DNA of 12,640 bases from JAHEME01 sp034435035 (GCA_034435035.1 DAOTXW010000034.1:1-12640), one strand, 5' to 3'. Shown: positions 1-6,745, counted from the stretch's first letter. Numbers and translations are program-made. Notes: generated by a model not told the origin, from the sequence alone.

Positions 1-344
1 CAACCCCGGTCACCGTTGGAGCGGGAAGATCGCGGCCCTGCGTAGCGCAGGGCGGCGGCCGCCAGGATCCCGGCGGCGATCAGCGCCAGGGCCGGCAGCG
101 AGGCCCGCCGCGCCTCCGCCGCGCCTTCCCGCCCCGCCTGCAGGACGGCCCAGGTGAGGACGATCAGCAGCAGGGTGGCGGTCGGCAGCCAGAAGTCCAG
201 CCCGCGGATCGGGGTGAGGGGCTGCATCCAGTAAAGGGCGACCACGCTCAGCGCCAGGATCAGCCAGTGGCGCAGGCGTCCGGGCGCGGCCAGCCCGATC
301 AGGATCGCGGCGGCGCAGAAGCTGAGGATGTGCAGGAGGGTCAC
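1..344 (-). CDS. Probable MBOAT-family membrane acyltransferase, N-terminal part (runs off the left edge)
   Basis: This is a partial gene: the first 114 codons read leftwards without a stop and leave the window at base 1. It starts with GTG at 344-342, which overlaps the TGA of the upstream kinase gene (343-341) in a GTGA junction, so translation is probably coupled. The peptide is strongly hydrophobic, with likely membrane spans near residues 4-20, 26-40, 54-70 and 82-98. Between the second and third span it has the stretch LYWMQPLTPIRGLDFWLP, which resembles the N-terminus of MBOAT O-acyltransferases that I recall from Chloroflexota. MBOAT proteins move acyl groups onto extracellular polymers and often work with an SGNH hydrolase, and one is present in this operon. 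The catalytic His lies outside the window, so the family call is inference. Some other multi-pass membrane protein is possible. A different minus-strand frame is also open over 10-408 but lacks this membrane character. Confidence 0.55.
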   Translation of the reverse strand, partial: MTLLHILSFCAAAILIGLAAPGRLRHWLILALSVVALYWMQPLTPIRGLDFWLPTATLLLIVLTWAVLQAGREGAAEARRASLPALALIAAGILAAAALRYAGPRSSRSNGDRG

Positions 345-1444
345 CCGGCGCTGCCTGCCTGTGAGCCGATCGGGCGAGGGCGATCCGGGGCCTCCCGATC
401 CGGGGCACCCCGATCCGGGGCCTCCAGCAGTTCGTCGCAGGCCAGCTCGTCGCAGGCCAGCAGGCACTTCTCGATCTGCGCCCAGCGGTGCGGCGCCCAG
501 CGGCCCGTCCGCCACGCCCACAGCGGCACCATCAGGCTGCGCAGCACGTACAGCCGGTAGTCCTGCCAGCACTGATCGCGGCTGTAGCCCGTCACGCCGC
601 CGGCCACCAGCCCGGCATGGTAGCGTGCCACCATCGCGGCTTCCAGGCGGCGGCGCAGCTCCGGGTACCAGAACAGGCTGATGGCATAGGCCAGGTCATG
701 CACGCCGATGCTCCGGCCCCACTGCTGCCAGTCCAGGAGCACCGCGCCGCCCGGCCCCTGCGGGTGCAGGAAGTTCCAGGCGTGGGGGTCGTCATGCACC
801 AGGGTCTGGCCGCGGCCATCGGCCAGGCGGCGGCGCAGCAGCCCCGGCAGGCGCTCCACCGCCCGCTCATAGAAGCGCCGGCGGCCGGCGCTGAGCCGCT
901 CGCCCAGGAAGCCGAAGAAGCCCGCCGGATCGATCGGAGCGCCGGCGAGCAGGTCCGGATCGACCGGCTGGACGGACGGCGGCAGCCGGTCCCACCAGAA
1001 GGCGTGCAGCGCCGCCAGCGCGTCCACCATGCGGCCCGCTTCCGCGGGGGTGGGGGGCGCTTCACGCTCCATGACGTAGTGCGTGGCGCTGAGGTCGGCC
1101 AGCAGGACGTGATAGGCGCCCCGGTCCGCGTCGTAGGCCGCATCGAAGCAGGGCGGCGCGATCGTCCGGGGGTGCGCGGCGGCGAAGTCCCGGTAGAACT
1201 GCACTTCGCGCTCGCCGGCGGGCGAATCGGGTTCGCCGATCTTCAGCACGAAGGCCGTCGGCAGGTCCGGCGGCGCCGCGCGGTCGTAGGCTGCGCGGAT
1301 CCAGACGGTGAGGGCCAGGAAGGGCTGCGACAGGGTCTTTTCGAACGCGGCGATCGCGCCGCGGGGCAGGTAGCCGCCCCGCTGCAGCACGCCGCTCAGC
1401 CAATCCTGTGTCACCTGATCGGCGTGCGTGATGGGATCGGGCAT
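341..1444 (-). CDS. Aminoglycoside phosphotransferase / CHK-like small-molecule kinase
   Basis: A 367-residue protein of the APH/ecdysteroid-kinase-like fold, expected to phosphorylate a small hydroxylated substrate with ATP in the cytoplasm. A candidate ATP lysine lies in FVLKIGE (K68), with a glutamate in GEREVQFY (E78). The Brenner-type catalytic loop is HDDPHAWN (H217, D219, N224), and the metal-binding aspartate is in LLDWQQWG (D238). The start ATG at 1444-1442 follows a GGAG site by about 5 bases and lies 10 bases after the 39-residue gene. The C-terminus is odd: after about residue 331 it becomes two back-to-back 5-residue repeats (LACDE twice, then APDRG/APDRE/APDRP) made by 15-base DNA repeats. 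The substrate cannot be told from sequence. The operon context suggests a sugar, choline-like or lipid head-group rather than a drug, and I would not call it a resistance gene. Confidence 0.88.
   Translation of the reverse strand: MPDPITHADQVTQDWLSGVLQRGGYLPRGAIAAFEKTLSQPFLALTVWIRAAYDRAAPPDLPTAFVLKIGEPDSPAGEREVQFYRDFAAAHPRTIAPPCFDAAYDADRGAYHVLLADLSATHYVMEREAPPTPAEAGRMVDALAALHAFWWDRLPPSVQPVDPDLLAGAPIDPAGFFGFLGERLSAGRRRFYERAVERLPGLLRRRLADGRGQTLVHDDPHAWNFLHPQGPGGAVLLDWQQWGRSIGVHDLAYAISLFWYPELRRRLEAAMVARYHAGLVAGGVTGYSRDQCWQDYRLYVLRSLMVPLWAWRTGRWAPHRWAQIEKCLLACDELACDELLEAPDRGAPDREAPDRPRPIGSQAGSAG
381..425. repeat. 15-base tandem repeat, three copies, in the kinase 3' end
   Basis: Three contiguous 15-base units: CGATCCGGGGCCTCC at 381-395, CGATCCGGGGCACCC at 396-410 (two changes) and CGATCCGGGGCCTCC at 411-425. 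The unit length is a multiple of three, so on the minus strand it encodes APDRG/APDRE/APDRP and keeps the frame. This looks like slippage growth of a disordered tail. Confidence 0.9.
429..458. repeat. Second 15-base tandem repeat, two copies
   Basis: AGTTCGTCGCAGGCC at 429-443 and AGCTCGTCGCAGGCC at 444-458 differ by one base. On the minus strand they encode LACDE twice. The unit sequence is unrelated to the neighbouring 381-425 repeat, but the period and frame are the same. Confidence 0.88.
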
Positions 1445-1454
1445 GAGCGCTCCG

Positions 1455-1574
1455 CTAGAACCCCTGGTAGATCCACTGCGGCGCGGTGTCCGCCGTGACG
1501 ATCAGCAGGGCGATGACGATCAGGCACAGCGCCAGCGCGGCCAGATTCTCGCGGGTGAGCAGGCGGCGGATCAT
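1455..1574 (-). CDS. 39-residue single-pass membrane miniprotein
   Basis: A short gene lying between the lipoprotein and the kinase. Its ATG at 1574-1572 overlaps the lipoprotein TGA (1573-1571) as ATGA, and it ends with TAG at 1457-1455, 10 bases before the kinase start. It begins MIRRLLTREN, has one hydrophobic span at about residues 10-27, and ends in an aromatic tail, PQWIYQGF. The positive N-terminus suggests the N-terminus stays in the cytoplasm and the aromatic tail faces outward. Translational coupling on one side and tight spacing on the other argue that it is a real gene. I know no named family for it. Inference: a small subunit or chaperone of the neighbouring membrane acyltransferase system. 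Confidence 0.75.
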   Translation of the reverse strand: MIRRLLTRENLAALALCLIVIALLIVTADTAPQWIYQGF

Positions 1575-1969
1575 GGCTGCTGCGTGCCGCACACCAGCCA
1601 CGCCCCGGCCTGCTCGACGACGGTGTAGGTCTGTCCGGCCAGATCGAGCTGGCGCGGCTCGCCTTCGTAGGTGGCTTCGAGGCTGCCGGCGCAGGTCACC
1701 GCCGCGCGTCCCCCCTCGACGGTCTGCGCCGTGCAGCGCACATCCCGCAGGGTGATCTCCACCGCCGCAAACGAATCGAGCGTCAGCAGGGCGTCGTCTT
1801 CCCAGTCCGGGCAGCTCAGCAGGGCCAGCCGGTCGGCGTCTTTGGCCTCCAGCGCCCGCAGATAGTCCTCCACGGCGCGGGCCGGGGCGTCGGCCTCCCC
1901 GGCGGAGCAGGCCGCCAGCAGCAGCGCGGCCAGCAGGGCGATCCCGAAAATCCGTACAGCAGGCTTCAT
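1571..1969 (-). CDS. Small secreted lipoprotein, probable NTF2-like/DUF4878-like domain
   Basis: A 132-residue protein with a lipoprotein signal: charged start (MKPAVR), hydrophobic core and lipobox LLAAC with C21 as the lipidated cysteine. The mature part starts with an alpha-helical AVEDYLRALEAKDADRL segment, followed by alternating strand-like segments and an ending TYTVVEQAGAWLVCG. This pattern is like NTF2-like or DUF4878-type export lipoproteins. Three further cysteines (in LLSCPDW, VRCTAQ and VTCAG, plus one near the end) could form disulfides outside the membrane. It starts 12 bases after the hydrolase stop and overlaps the miniprotein start by 4 bases, so it belongs to the same operon. 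The family is assigned from fold style only; no catalytic motif is visible. Confidence 0.78.
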   Translation of the reverse strand: MKPAVRIFGIALLAALLLAACSAGEADAPARAVEDYLRALEAKDADRLALLSCPDWEDDALLTLDSFAAVEITLRDVRCTAQTVEGGRAAVTCAGSLEATYEGEPRQLDLAGQTYTVVEQAGAWLVCGTQQP

Positions 1970-1981
1970 ATGATCAAACCC

Positions 1982-3106
1982 TTAGGGCGTGAGGGTCTGA
2001 CGCCACAGCGCATCCAGCATGTGCAGCGTCAGCAGATTGCGCACCGTGAACCCGTATTGCAGGGTTTCCGGCGTGAAGTTGGTGGGATCGTGGGTGGGCG
2101 GCACGGCGGGATGCACGCCGTCCGGGTCGTTGCCGTGGTTGGGCAGGTTGACCGTGGCCGCGTAGAAGTCCATCCACGGGATCTCGTAGGCCGCCGCCGT
2201 GGCGACGATGATCGCGTTGTAGGCCGGCGCGTCGCCCGAATCGATGTGGGGGATGGTGCTGAGCACCGGGATGACGCCGTACTGGAGCGAGGTTTCGACG
2301 ATCCGCGCCAGGTTAGCGGCGTAGGCGCCGCGATCGGTCCAGCGGCCGGCGTCGTTGGTGCCGATCATGATGATCGCCACCGCCGGGCGCACCGCGCTGT
2401 ATTCACAGGCCAGCGGCCCCAGCCCCGGGCAGACCGCCGCGGCATGGACCGGGTCGAGCAGGTCGGCGGCCGTCCAGCCCTCGACGGCGCTGTACGAGGC
2501 ATTGTTGAACGAGTTGCCCGTCCGGGCCGTCGTCCCCGAATAGTAGGCGATGACCGGGGCCAGGTAGGCGTATTCGTGCAGGTCGTAGACGCCGTCGCCG
2601 ATCTTGTTCAGGAACGCCCAGGAGGCCGTGATGCTGTCCCCGACCTTCGAAAAGACATCGGGGCGGCTGCCGCGCGCCCGGCCATCCAGGAAGATCTGGC
2701 GGGCGCGGGGGGTGATGTTGTGGAGATAGGCGCTGTAGCCGGAGGCGGCGGGGGCGGCTCCCGGCGCGGGGGTCGGCGGCGGCGCGGGGGTCTGCCCCAC
2801 CACCGGCAGATCGCGCACGGTGCCGGCGGTCAGCGCCACGAAGGGGGCGTAGACCCAGCCCGGCTGGCCCTGATAGGAGGTGGCCAGCCAGGTGGCGGCG
2901 GCGTTGCGCCCGCTGATGGCCAGCGTCGTCCCGATGGGGATGACGGCCAGCGGCGGGCGGGCGGTGCCCGGCTCCGGGCGCAGGTTCAGCGGCGCGAGCG
3001 TCGTGCCCGACGCGGCCTGCAGCGCCGGGGCGGCGGCAGCCGGCGCAGCGGAAACCAGCTGCGCGGCGAGGCAGACAGCCAGCACAGGCAAGAGATAGCG
3101 GCGCAT
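1982..3106 (-). CDS. Secreted SGNH/GDSL hydrolase with N-terminal SH3b-like domain
   Basis: A 374-residue exported esterase-like protein. A signal peptide covers about residues 1-28 (MRRYLLPVLA... ending AAPA). An SH3b-like domain spans roughly 35-92, with LNLRPEPGT near its start and GQPGWVYAPFV near its end, and suggests cell-wall binding. A Pro/Ala linker (106-120) leads to an SGNH domain with block I VGDSIT (nucleophile S158), block III GTND (249-252) and block V DPDGVH (D329 and H332). Such enzymes remove or transfer acyl groups on glycans. I chose the ATG at 3106 because it gives a clean signal peptide and has GGGAGGG about 8-9 bases upstream; the longer open frame to 3205 adds 33 residues without one. 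It heads the minus-strand operon, and pairing with a downstream MBOAT-like gene suggests polymer O-acylation. Confidence 0.88.
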   Translation of the reverse strand: MRRYLLPVLAVCLAAQLVSAAPAAAAPALQAASGTTLAPLNLRPEPGTARPPLAVIPIGTTLAISGRNAAATWLATSYQGQPGWVYAPFVALTAGTVRDLPVVGQTPAPPPTPAPGAAPAASGYSAYLHNITPRARQIFLDGRARGSRPDVFSKVGDSITASWAFLNKIGDGVYDLHEYAYLAPVIAYYSGTTARTGNSFNNASYSAVEGWTAADLLDPVHAAAVCPGLGPLACEYSAVRPAVAIIMIGTNDAGRWTDRGAYAANLARIVETSLQYGVIPVLSTIPHIDSGDAPAYNAIIVATAAAYEIPWMDFYAATVNLPNHGNDPDGVHPAVPPTHDPTNFTPETLQYGFTVRNLLTLHMLDALWRQTLTP

Positions 3107-3154
3107 GGGCAGCACCCTCCCGTATCCGATCCGGCCATGCAGCGATCGGGGATG

Positions 3155-3183
3155 ACAATACAACAGGATCGGGGCGGGCGCAA
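3155..3183 (-). promoter_or_regulatory. Candidate sigma-70-like promoter for the SGNH hydrolase operon
   Basis: On the minus strand TTGCGC (3183-3178) is followed after 17 bases by TATTGT (3160-3155). A start site near 3148 would leave a leader of about 40 bases before the hydrolase ATG. It is a match by eye only. Confidence 0.4.
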
Positions 3184-3208
3184 GGGGGCGCGCAGCCCCT
3201 TCCACCCC

Positions 3209-3237
3209 TCGACGGATCGGCCCGCCTGCGCTAAGCT
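3209..3237 (+). promoter_or_regulatory. Candidate promoter for the phosphomutase-transporter operon
   Basis: TCGACG (3209-3214), 17 bases, TAAGCT (3232-3237), about 90 bases before the phosphomutase start. The -10 is preceded by GCGC, as at two other candidate promoters in the window (5130 and 6732). The 3107-3328 gap is the divergent control region for this operon and the hydrolase operon; I see no gene in it. Confidence 0.35.
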
Positions 3238-3328
3238 ATGCGGCGGTCAGCGGATGGCCGCCGAGCGGGGCGCCCGCCGCGGCCCATCATGCGCCTGATC
3301 CTTCGTCCTGCGCGCTGCGTGAGGCTCC

Positions 3329-4756
3329 ATGTCCATTTCCTTCGGCACCGACGGCTGGCGGGCCGTCATCTCAGAGACGTTCACCTTCGCCAACCTGCGC
3401 CTGCTGGCGCAGGCCATCGCCGACCTGGTGCGCGAGGACTCCGCGCCCGGCGCGCCCGTGGTCGTCGGCTACGATACCCGCTTCCTGTCCGACCGCTACG
3501 CCGCCGAGGTGGCCCGCGTGATGGCCGGCAACGGCATCCGGACGCTGCTGGCGGCCTCGGATGCGCCCACGCCGGCGATCTCCTACGCCGTCCGCCACGC
3601 CGGCGCGGCCGTCGGGGTGATGATCACCGCCAGCCACAACGCGCCGCGCTACAACGGCGTCAAGCTCAAGGCGTCCTACGGCGGATCGGCCACCCGCGAG
3701 CAGAGCCAGCGCGTGGAGAGCTTCCTGCGCCTCAACGAGGAGCGCGCCCGCGGCCCCAACCTGATCGATCTGGATCGCGGGCTGGAGGAAGGGCTGATCG
3801 AGAAGTTCAACCCGGCCCCGGCCTACTACGCCCATCTGCGCGAGCTGGTCGATCTGGACGCCATCTGCGCGGCCAACCCGCGCGTCATCCACGACCCGAT
3901 GTACGGCTCCGGGCGCGGCTACCTCAAGGGGCTGCTGGGCGGCGTGGGCTGCCAGGTGCACGAGATCCGCGGCGAGATGAACCCCGGCTTCGGCGGCATC
4001 CACCCCGAACCGCTGGCCCGCTACCTGGGCGCGCTGGTGGCGGCCATCCAGTCCGATCACGGCGTGGTCGGCCTGGCCACCGACGGCGACGCCGACCGCA
4101 TCGGCGCGATGGACGAGCGCGGGCGCTTCATCGACCCGCACCGCATCTTCGCGCTGGTGCTGCGCTATCTGGTGGAGGGGCGCGGGCTGGCGGGGATGGT
4201 GGTGCGCACCGTCTCCACCACCCGCATGATCGACCGGCTGGCCCGCCGCTACGGCCTGCCCCTGCGCGAGGTGCCCGTCGGTTTCGACACCATCGCCGAG
4301 CTGATGATGACCGACGATGTGCTGATGGGCGGCGAGGAATCGGGCGGGATGTCGATCAAGGGGCATATCCCGGAGGGCGATGGCATCCTGATGGGGCTGC
4401 TGCTGCTGGAGGTGATCGCCCGGTCGGGGCGGACGCTGGGCGCGCTGATCGACGACCTGCACGCCGATGTCGGCCCGGCGCACTACGCCCGCACCGACCT
4501 GCGCCTGCGCCATCCGGTCAACAAGGCCGAGATGGTGGCCCGCCTGCGCGACGGCGCCCCGGCGGCCATCGCCGGGCTGGCCGTCAGCGAGGTGTCCACG
4601 CTGGACGGCGTGAAATATCTGATGGCCGATGAGAGCTGGCTGCTGATCCGGCCCAGCGGCACGGAGCCGGTGCTGCGCGTCTACGCGGAGGGCGCCTCCG
4701 AGGCGGTGGTGGCCGGCCTGCTGGGCTACGGCGAAGAGATCGCCCGGACGACCTAG
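3329..4756 (+). CDS. Phosphoglucomutase/phosphomannomutase, alpha-D-phosphohexomutase family
   Basis: A 475-residue cytoplasmic enzyme that interconverts hexose 1-phosphate and 6-phosphate, feeding glycogen, cell-wall and exopolysaccharide synthesis. All four family signatures are present in order: the phosphoserine loop TASHN (100-104, S102), the magnesium loop TDGDADR (251-257), the sugar-specificity loop GGEESGG (334-340) and the phosphate-binding loop RPSGTEP (441-447). The N-terminal FGTDGWR (6-12) is also typical. The length fits the family. The GEES form occurs in both glucose- and mannose-specific members, so the preferred sugar is not decided here; glucosamine mutase is less likely. 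The ATG at 3329 sits just after GAGG and directly precedes the conserved FGTDGWR. It is followed by the transporter gene after 7 bases. Confidence 0.93.
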   Translation: MSISFGTDGWRAVISETFTFANLRLLAQAIADLVREDSAPGAPVVVGYDTRFLSDRYAAEVARVMAGNGIRTLLAASDAPTPAISYAVRHAGAAVGVMITASHNAPRYNGVKLKASYGGSATREQSQRVESFLRLNEERARGPNLIDLDRGLEEGLIEKFNPAPAYYAHLRELVDLDAICAANPRVIHDPMYGSGRGYLKGLLGGVGCQVHEIRGEMNPGFGGIHPEPLARYLGALVAAIQSDHGVVGLATDGDADRIGAMDERGRFIDPHRIFALVLRYLVEGRGLAGMVVRTVSTTRMIDRLARRYGLPLREVPVGFDTIAELMMTDDVLMGGEESGGMSIKGHIPEGDGILMGLLLLEVIARSGRTLGALIDDLHADVGPAHYARTDLRLRHPVNKAEMVARLRDGAPAAIAGLAVSEVSTLDGVKYLMADESWLLIRPSGTEPVLRVYAEGASEAVVAGLLGYGEEIARTT

Positions 4757-4763
4757 GATCGCT

Positions 4764-5093
4764 ATGAGCGCCTTCGCCTACCTGCTGCTGGCTATCGCGT
4801 CGGAGGTCATCGCCACCACCGCGCTGCGGCTCTCCGAAGGGCTGACGCGGCTCGTCCCCAGCGTCGTGATGGCGCTGGGCTACGGGGCGGCGTTCTACCT
4901 GCTGTCGCAGGCGCTCAAGAAGGGGATGCCGATCGGCACGTCCTACGCGATCTGGTCAGGGCTGGGGACGGCGGTCATCGCCGTGATCGGCCTGGTGCTG
5001 TTCCGCGAGGCGCTGACGGCCTGGCGCCTCGCCGGCATCGCGCTGATCATCGCCGGGGTGCTGATCCTGAACCTGCTGGGCGGCGCCCACTGA
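4764..5093 (+). CDS. Small multidrug resistance (SMR) transporter, EmrE/Qac type
   Basis: A 109-residue inner-membrane protein with four hydrophobic spans (about 2-20, 30-50, 58-78 and 84-104), which is the SMR layout. Family residues are in place: the essential membrane glutamate E14 in ASEVIATT, LSEGLTRLVPS after the first span, and the YAIWSG motif (Y61, W64). It ends in the usual GVLILNLLG. It would work as an antiparallel dimer exchanging protons for cationic hydrophobic compounds. The SEG and AIWSG motifs fit the Qac/EmrE branch better than the guanidinium exporter branch. Its AGGA ribosome site overlaps the phosphomutase stop codon and the gap is 7 bases, so the two are co-transcribed. 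Why a sugar mutase is coupled to it is unclear. Confidence 0.92.
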   Translation: MSAFAYLLLAIASEVIATTALRLSEGLTRLVPSVVMALGYGAAFYLLSQALKKGMPIGTSYAIWSGLGTAVIAVIGLVLFREALTAWRLAGIALIIAGVLILNLLGGAH

Positions 5094-5106
5094 GGCAGCA
5101 GCCGGC

Positions 5107-5135
5107 TGGCGGGCGGGCGGCGAGCGCGCTACGAT
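5107..5135 (+). promoter_or_regulatory. Candidate promoter for the beta-helix gene
   Basis: TGGCGG (5107-5112), 17 bases, TACGAT (5130-5135), about 50 bases before the start codon. The -10 is preceded by GCGC. The -35 match is poor. A strong ribosome site, GGAGGAG (5172-5178), lies 7 bases before the ATG at 5186. Confidence 0.28.
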
Positions 5136-5185
5136 CCCCGGCAGCGGACAGCAGCCCGCCGGGAGACGGCGGGAGGAGCGAGGAA

Positions 5186-6400
5186 ATGGCACGCACAGGC
5201 ATCCGGCTGGCCGGAGCGGCGCTGATCGCGCTGGCGGCGGCGCTGATCGCCCCGCCCGCGCACCGGGCGGCGGCGGGCGAGCGGCTGGTGGTGGACGGCG
5301 GGGCCGCCGACTGCCCCGGCGCGGGCTTCACCAGCCTGCAGGCGGCGGTGGACGCGGCCCGCAGCGGCGACACCATCCAGGTGTGCGCCGGGACCTACAC
5401 CGAGCAGGTGCAGATCAGCGGCTTCGACAGCCTGACGCTGATCGGCAGCGGCGGCCCGGTCATCAGCCCGCCGGCGGGGGCCAGCGGGGCGCTGGTGCGC
5501 GTCGCCGATTCGCGCAAGGTCAAGTTCGAGGGCTTCACGCTGGACGGCGCGGGCGCCTTCTCGGACGGGGTATGCCACCCCGCGCCGGGGGATGCCATCG
5601 CCGGGCTGGTCTATGAACGGGCCGGCGGCATCATCCGCGGCAACACGATCACCGGCATCCACGCCGCCGCCCCGGCGCAGCAGGGCTGCCCGGAAGGCGA
5701 CGCGATCCGCGTCGTGAACGACGGCCCGCAGGCCGTCACGGTACAGATCCGCAGCAACCAGATCGCGGACTTCCAGCAGACCGGCGTGGCCGTGCAGGGG
5801 GCGGTCGCGCTGGTGCTGCGCTACAACACGATCAGCGGGTGGGGGCCGACCGGGCTGATCGCGCAGACCGGCGTGCGCGTCGCCGGGCCGGTCAGCGGCA
5901 GGGTCAAGGACAACGCGATCAGCGGGCTGTGGTACAGCCCGGCGGCGCCGGACGGCGGCTTCGCGGCGGGCATCCGGGCGGTGGATGCGTCCGGGCTGCG
6001 GCTGCAGGGCAACGCGATCAGCGGGGCGCAGACGGGCATCGTGGTGGAGGCGCGCTGCGCGGCGGGCGGCGCTCCGGAGGGAGCCAGCGGGAACAAGATC
6101 AAGGGCAACACGATCAGCGGGGCGCAGATGGGCATCGTGGTGACGGCCCGCGACGGCGCCGATTCGCTCTGCGACCCGGCGGCTGACGGCAACCTGATCG
6201 TGAGCAACACGCTCGCCGGCGGGCCGGGCGCGGCGGCGGGCATCCGGCTGGCGGCCTACCCGGACGCGGACGGGCCGACGCCGTTCAGCCCCCGCGTGCA
6301 GGCGACCGGGGTGCGCGCCAACACGATCCAGGGCTTCCCGGAGCCGATCCACGACGGCGGGACGGACACGCAGATCGGGGACAATACCGTGCTGCCGTAG
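5186..6400 (+). CDS. Secreted right-handed parallel beta-helix protein (NosD/pectin-lyase-like fold)
   Basis: A 404-residue exported protein. The signal peptide is about residues 1-30 (MARTGIRLAG... HRAAA). The start of the mature protein (GAGFTSLQAAVDAARSGDTIQVCAGTY, in residues 46-71) is the standard entry of NosD/DUF1565-like beta-helix proteins. From about 80 on it shows coil repeats, each with an asparagine ladder motif: GNTITG (152), SNQIAD (190), YNTISG (213), DNAISG (242), GNAISG (275), GNTISG (307), SNTLAG (340), ANTIQG (378) and DNTVLP (399). No clear polysaccharide lyase catalytic set is visible, so binding, adhesion or an unknown glycan activity are equally likely. Six scattered cysteines may form disulfides. 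The start is supported by GGAGGAG 7 bases upstream. It follows the SMR gene by 92 bases and may have its own promoter. Confidence 0.85.
   Translation: MARTGIRLAGAALIALAAALIAPPAHRAAAGERLVVDGGAADCPGAGFTSLQAAVDAARSGDTIQVCAGTYTEQVQISGFDSLTLIGSGGPVISPPAGASGALVRVADSRKVKFEGFTLDGAGAFSDGVCHPAPGDAIAGLVYERAGGIIRGNTITGIHAAAPAQQGCPEGDAIRVVNDGPQAVTVQIRSNQIADFQQTGVAVQGAVALVLRYNTISGWGPTGLIAQTGVRVAGPVSGRVKDNAISGLWYSPAAPDGGFAAGIRAVDASGLRLQGNAISGAQTGIVVEARCAAGGAPEGASGNKIKGNTISGAQMGIVVTARDGADSLCDPAADGNLIVSNTLAGGPGAAAGIRLAAYPDADGPTPFSPRVQATGVRANTIQGFPEPIHDGGTDTQIGDNTVLP
6007..6142 (+). repeat. Near-identical 40-base direct repeat inside the beta-helix gene
   Basis: Bases 6007-6046 and 6103-6142 match at 38 of 40 positions. 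They start 96 bases apart (32 codons) and both encode a GN-ISGAQ-GIVV coil. This points to a recent coil duplication in the beta-helix. Confidence 0.85.
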
Positions 6401-6435
6401 CGGAGCGTCGAGGAGGCCCGGAGGAGGAGGCTGTT

Positions 6436-6666
6436 GAGCGCATCGGGCTGTTCGGTTCGCACGGCCGCGGCGCTGCCGACCCCGGCAGCGATATCGACAT
6501 CCTGGTGACGCTGCGCGAGACCGCCTTCTTTACCGGGTATATGCGCGCCAAGCTGTACCTGGAAGAGGTGCTGGGCCGCCCGGTTGATCTGGTGCTGGAA
6601 AGCGGGCTGCGCGAAGAGCTGCGCCCGCGCATCCTCGGCGAGGTCATTTATGTCGAGGAGGTTTAG
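6436..6666 (+). pseudogene. 5'-truncated MNT-type nucleotidyltransferase (antitoxin of a MNT/HEPN pair)
   Basis: This frame encodes about 76 residues from ERIGLFGSHGRG to VIYVEEV and ends at TAG 6664-6666. It carries the minimal nucleotidyltransferase core: GSHGRG, then SDIDILV (two metal aspartates) and later a third acidic strand, RPVDLVLE. The C-terminal REELRPRILGEVIYV is also typical. What is missing is the N-terminal helix of about 20-25 residues and the start: going back in frame to the stop at 6184-6186 there is no ATG, GTG or TTG, and the region is already occupied by the beta-helix gene. In the family, MNT proteins AMPylate or otherwise neutralise a HEPN RNase partner. Here a HEPN remnant follows and overlaps it by 17 bases, so this is a decayed toxin-antitoxin locus. 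A frameshift in 6400-6436 is the other explanation. Confidence 0.8.
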
Positions 6667-6745
6667 GCTGTACCTGCAGGACATCCTCGCGGCGGGGAGT
6701 CAAGGGGGCTGTCGCGGCGTGCCAGGTGCGCTATACTATTTGTAA
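6650..6745 (+). pseudogene. HEPN (DUF86-like) toxin remnant, only the N-terminus left
   Basis: An ATG at 6650 inside the end of the MNT frame opens a 31-codon frame ending in TAA at 6743-6745. Its first residues, MSRRFRLYLQDILAA, match the start of DUF86/HEPN RNase toxins (usual pattern M-x-R-D-x-R-LYLxDILEA). After about base 6697 the similarity stops. Nothing downstream contains the helical HEPN body or its RxxxxH (R-x4-6-H) RNase motif. A normal member is about 110 residues, so at least 80% is lost. The overlapping MNT-HEPN arrangement is the standard one and supports the identification despite the short length. Confidence 0.68.
6709..6737 (+). promoter_or_regulatory. Candidate promoter for the single-domain response regulator
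   Basis: A good -10, TATACT (6732-6737), is preceded 17 bases upstream by a weak CTGTCG (6709-6714) and directly by GCGC. The start codon is about 45 bases downstream. It sits inside the decayed HEPN reading frame, so the regulator may use sequence left by, or created at, the deletion. Confidence 0.45.

Noticed and set aside
3107..3205. 33-residue N-terminal extension of the SGNH hydrolase
   Set aside because: The extension would bury the signal peptide inside the protein, and the downstream ATG has a good ribosome site.
488..4513. Long open frames opposite real genes at 488-1498, 1970-3298 and 3371-4513
   Set aside because: They are antisense shadows produced by high GC: Arg/Gln/Gly/His-rich, no domain, and they cover genes with clear motifs.
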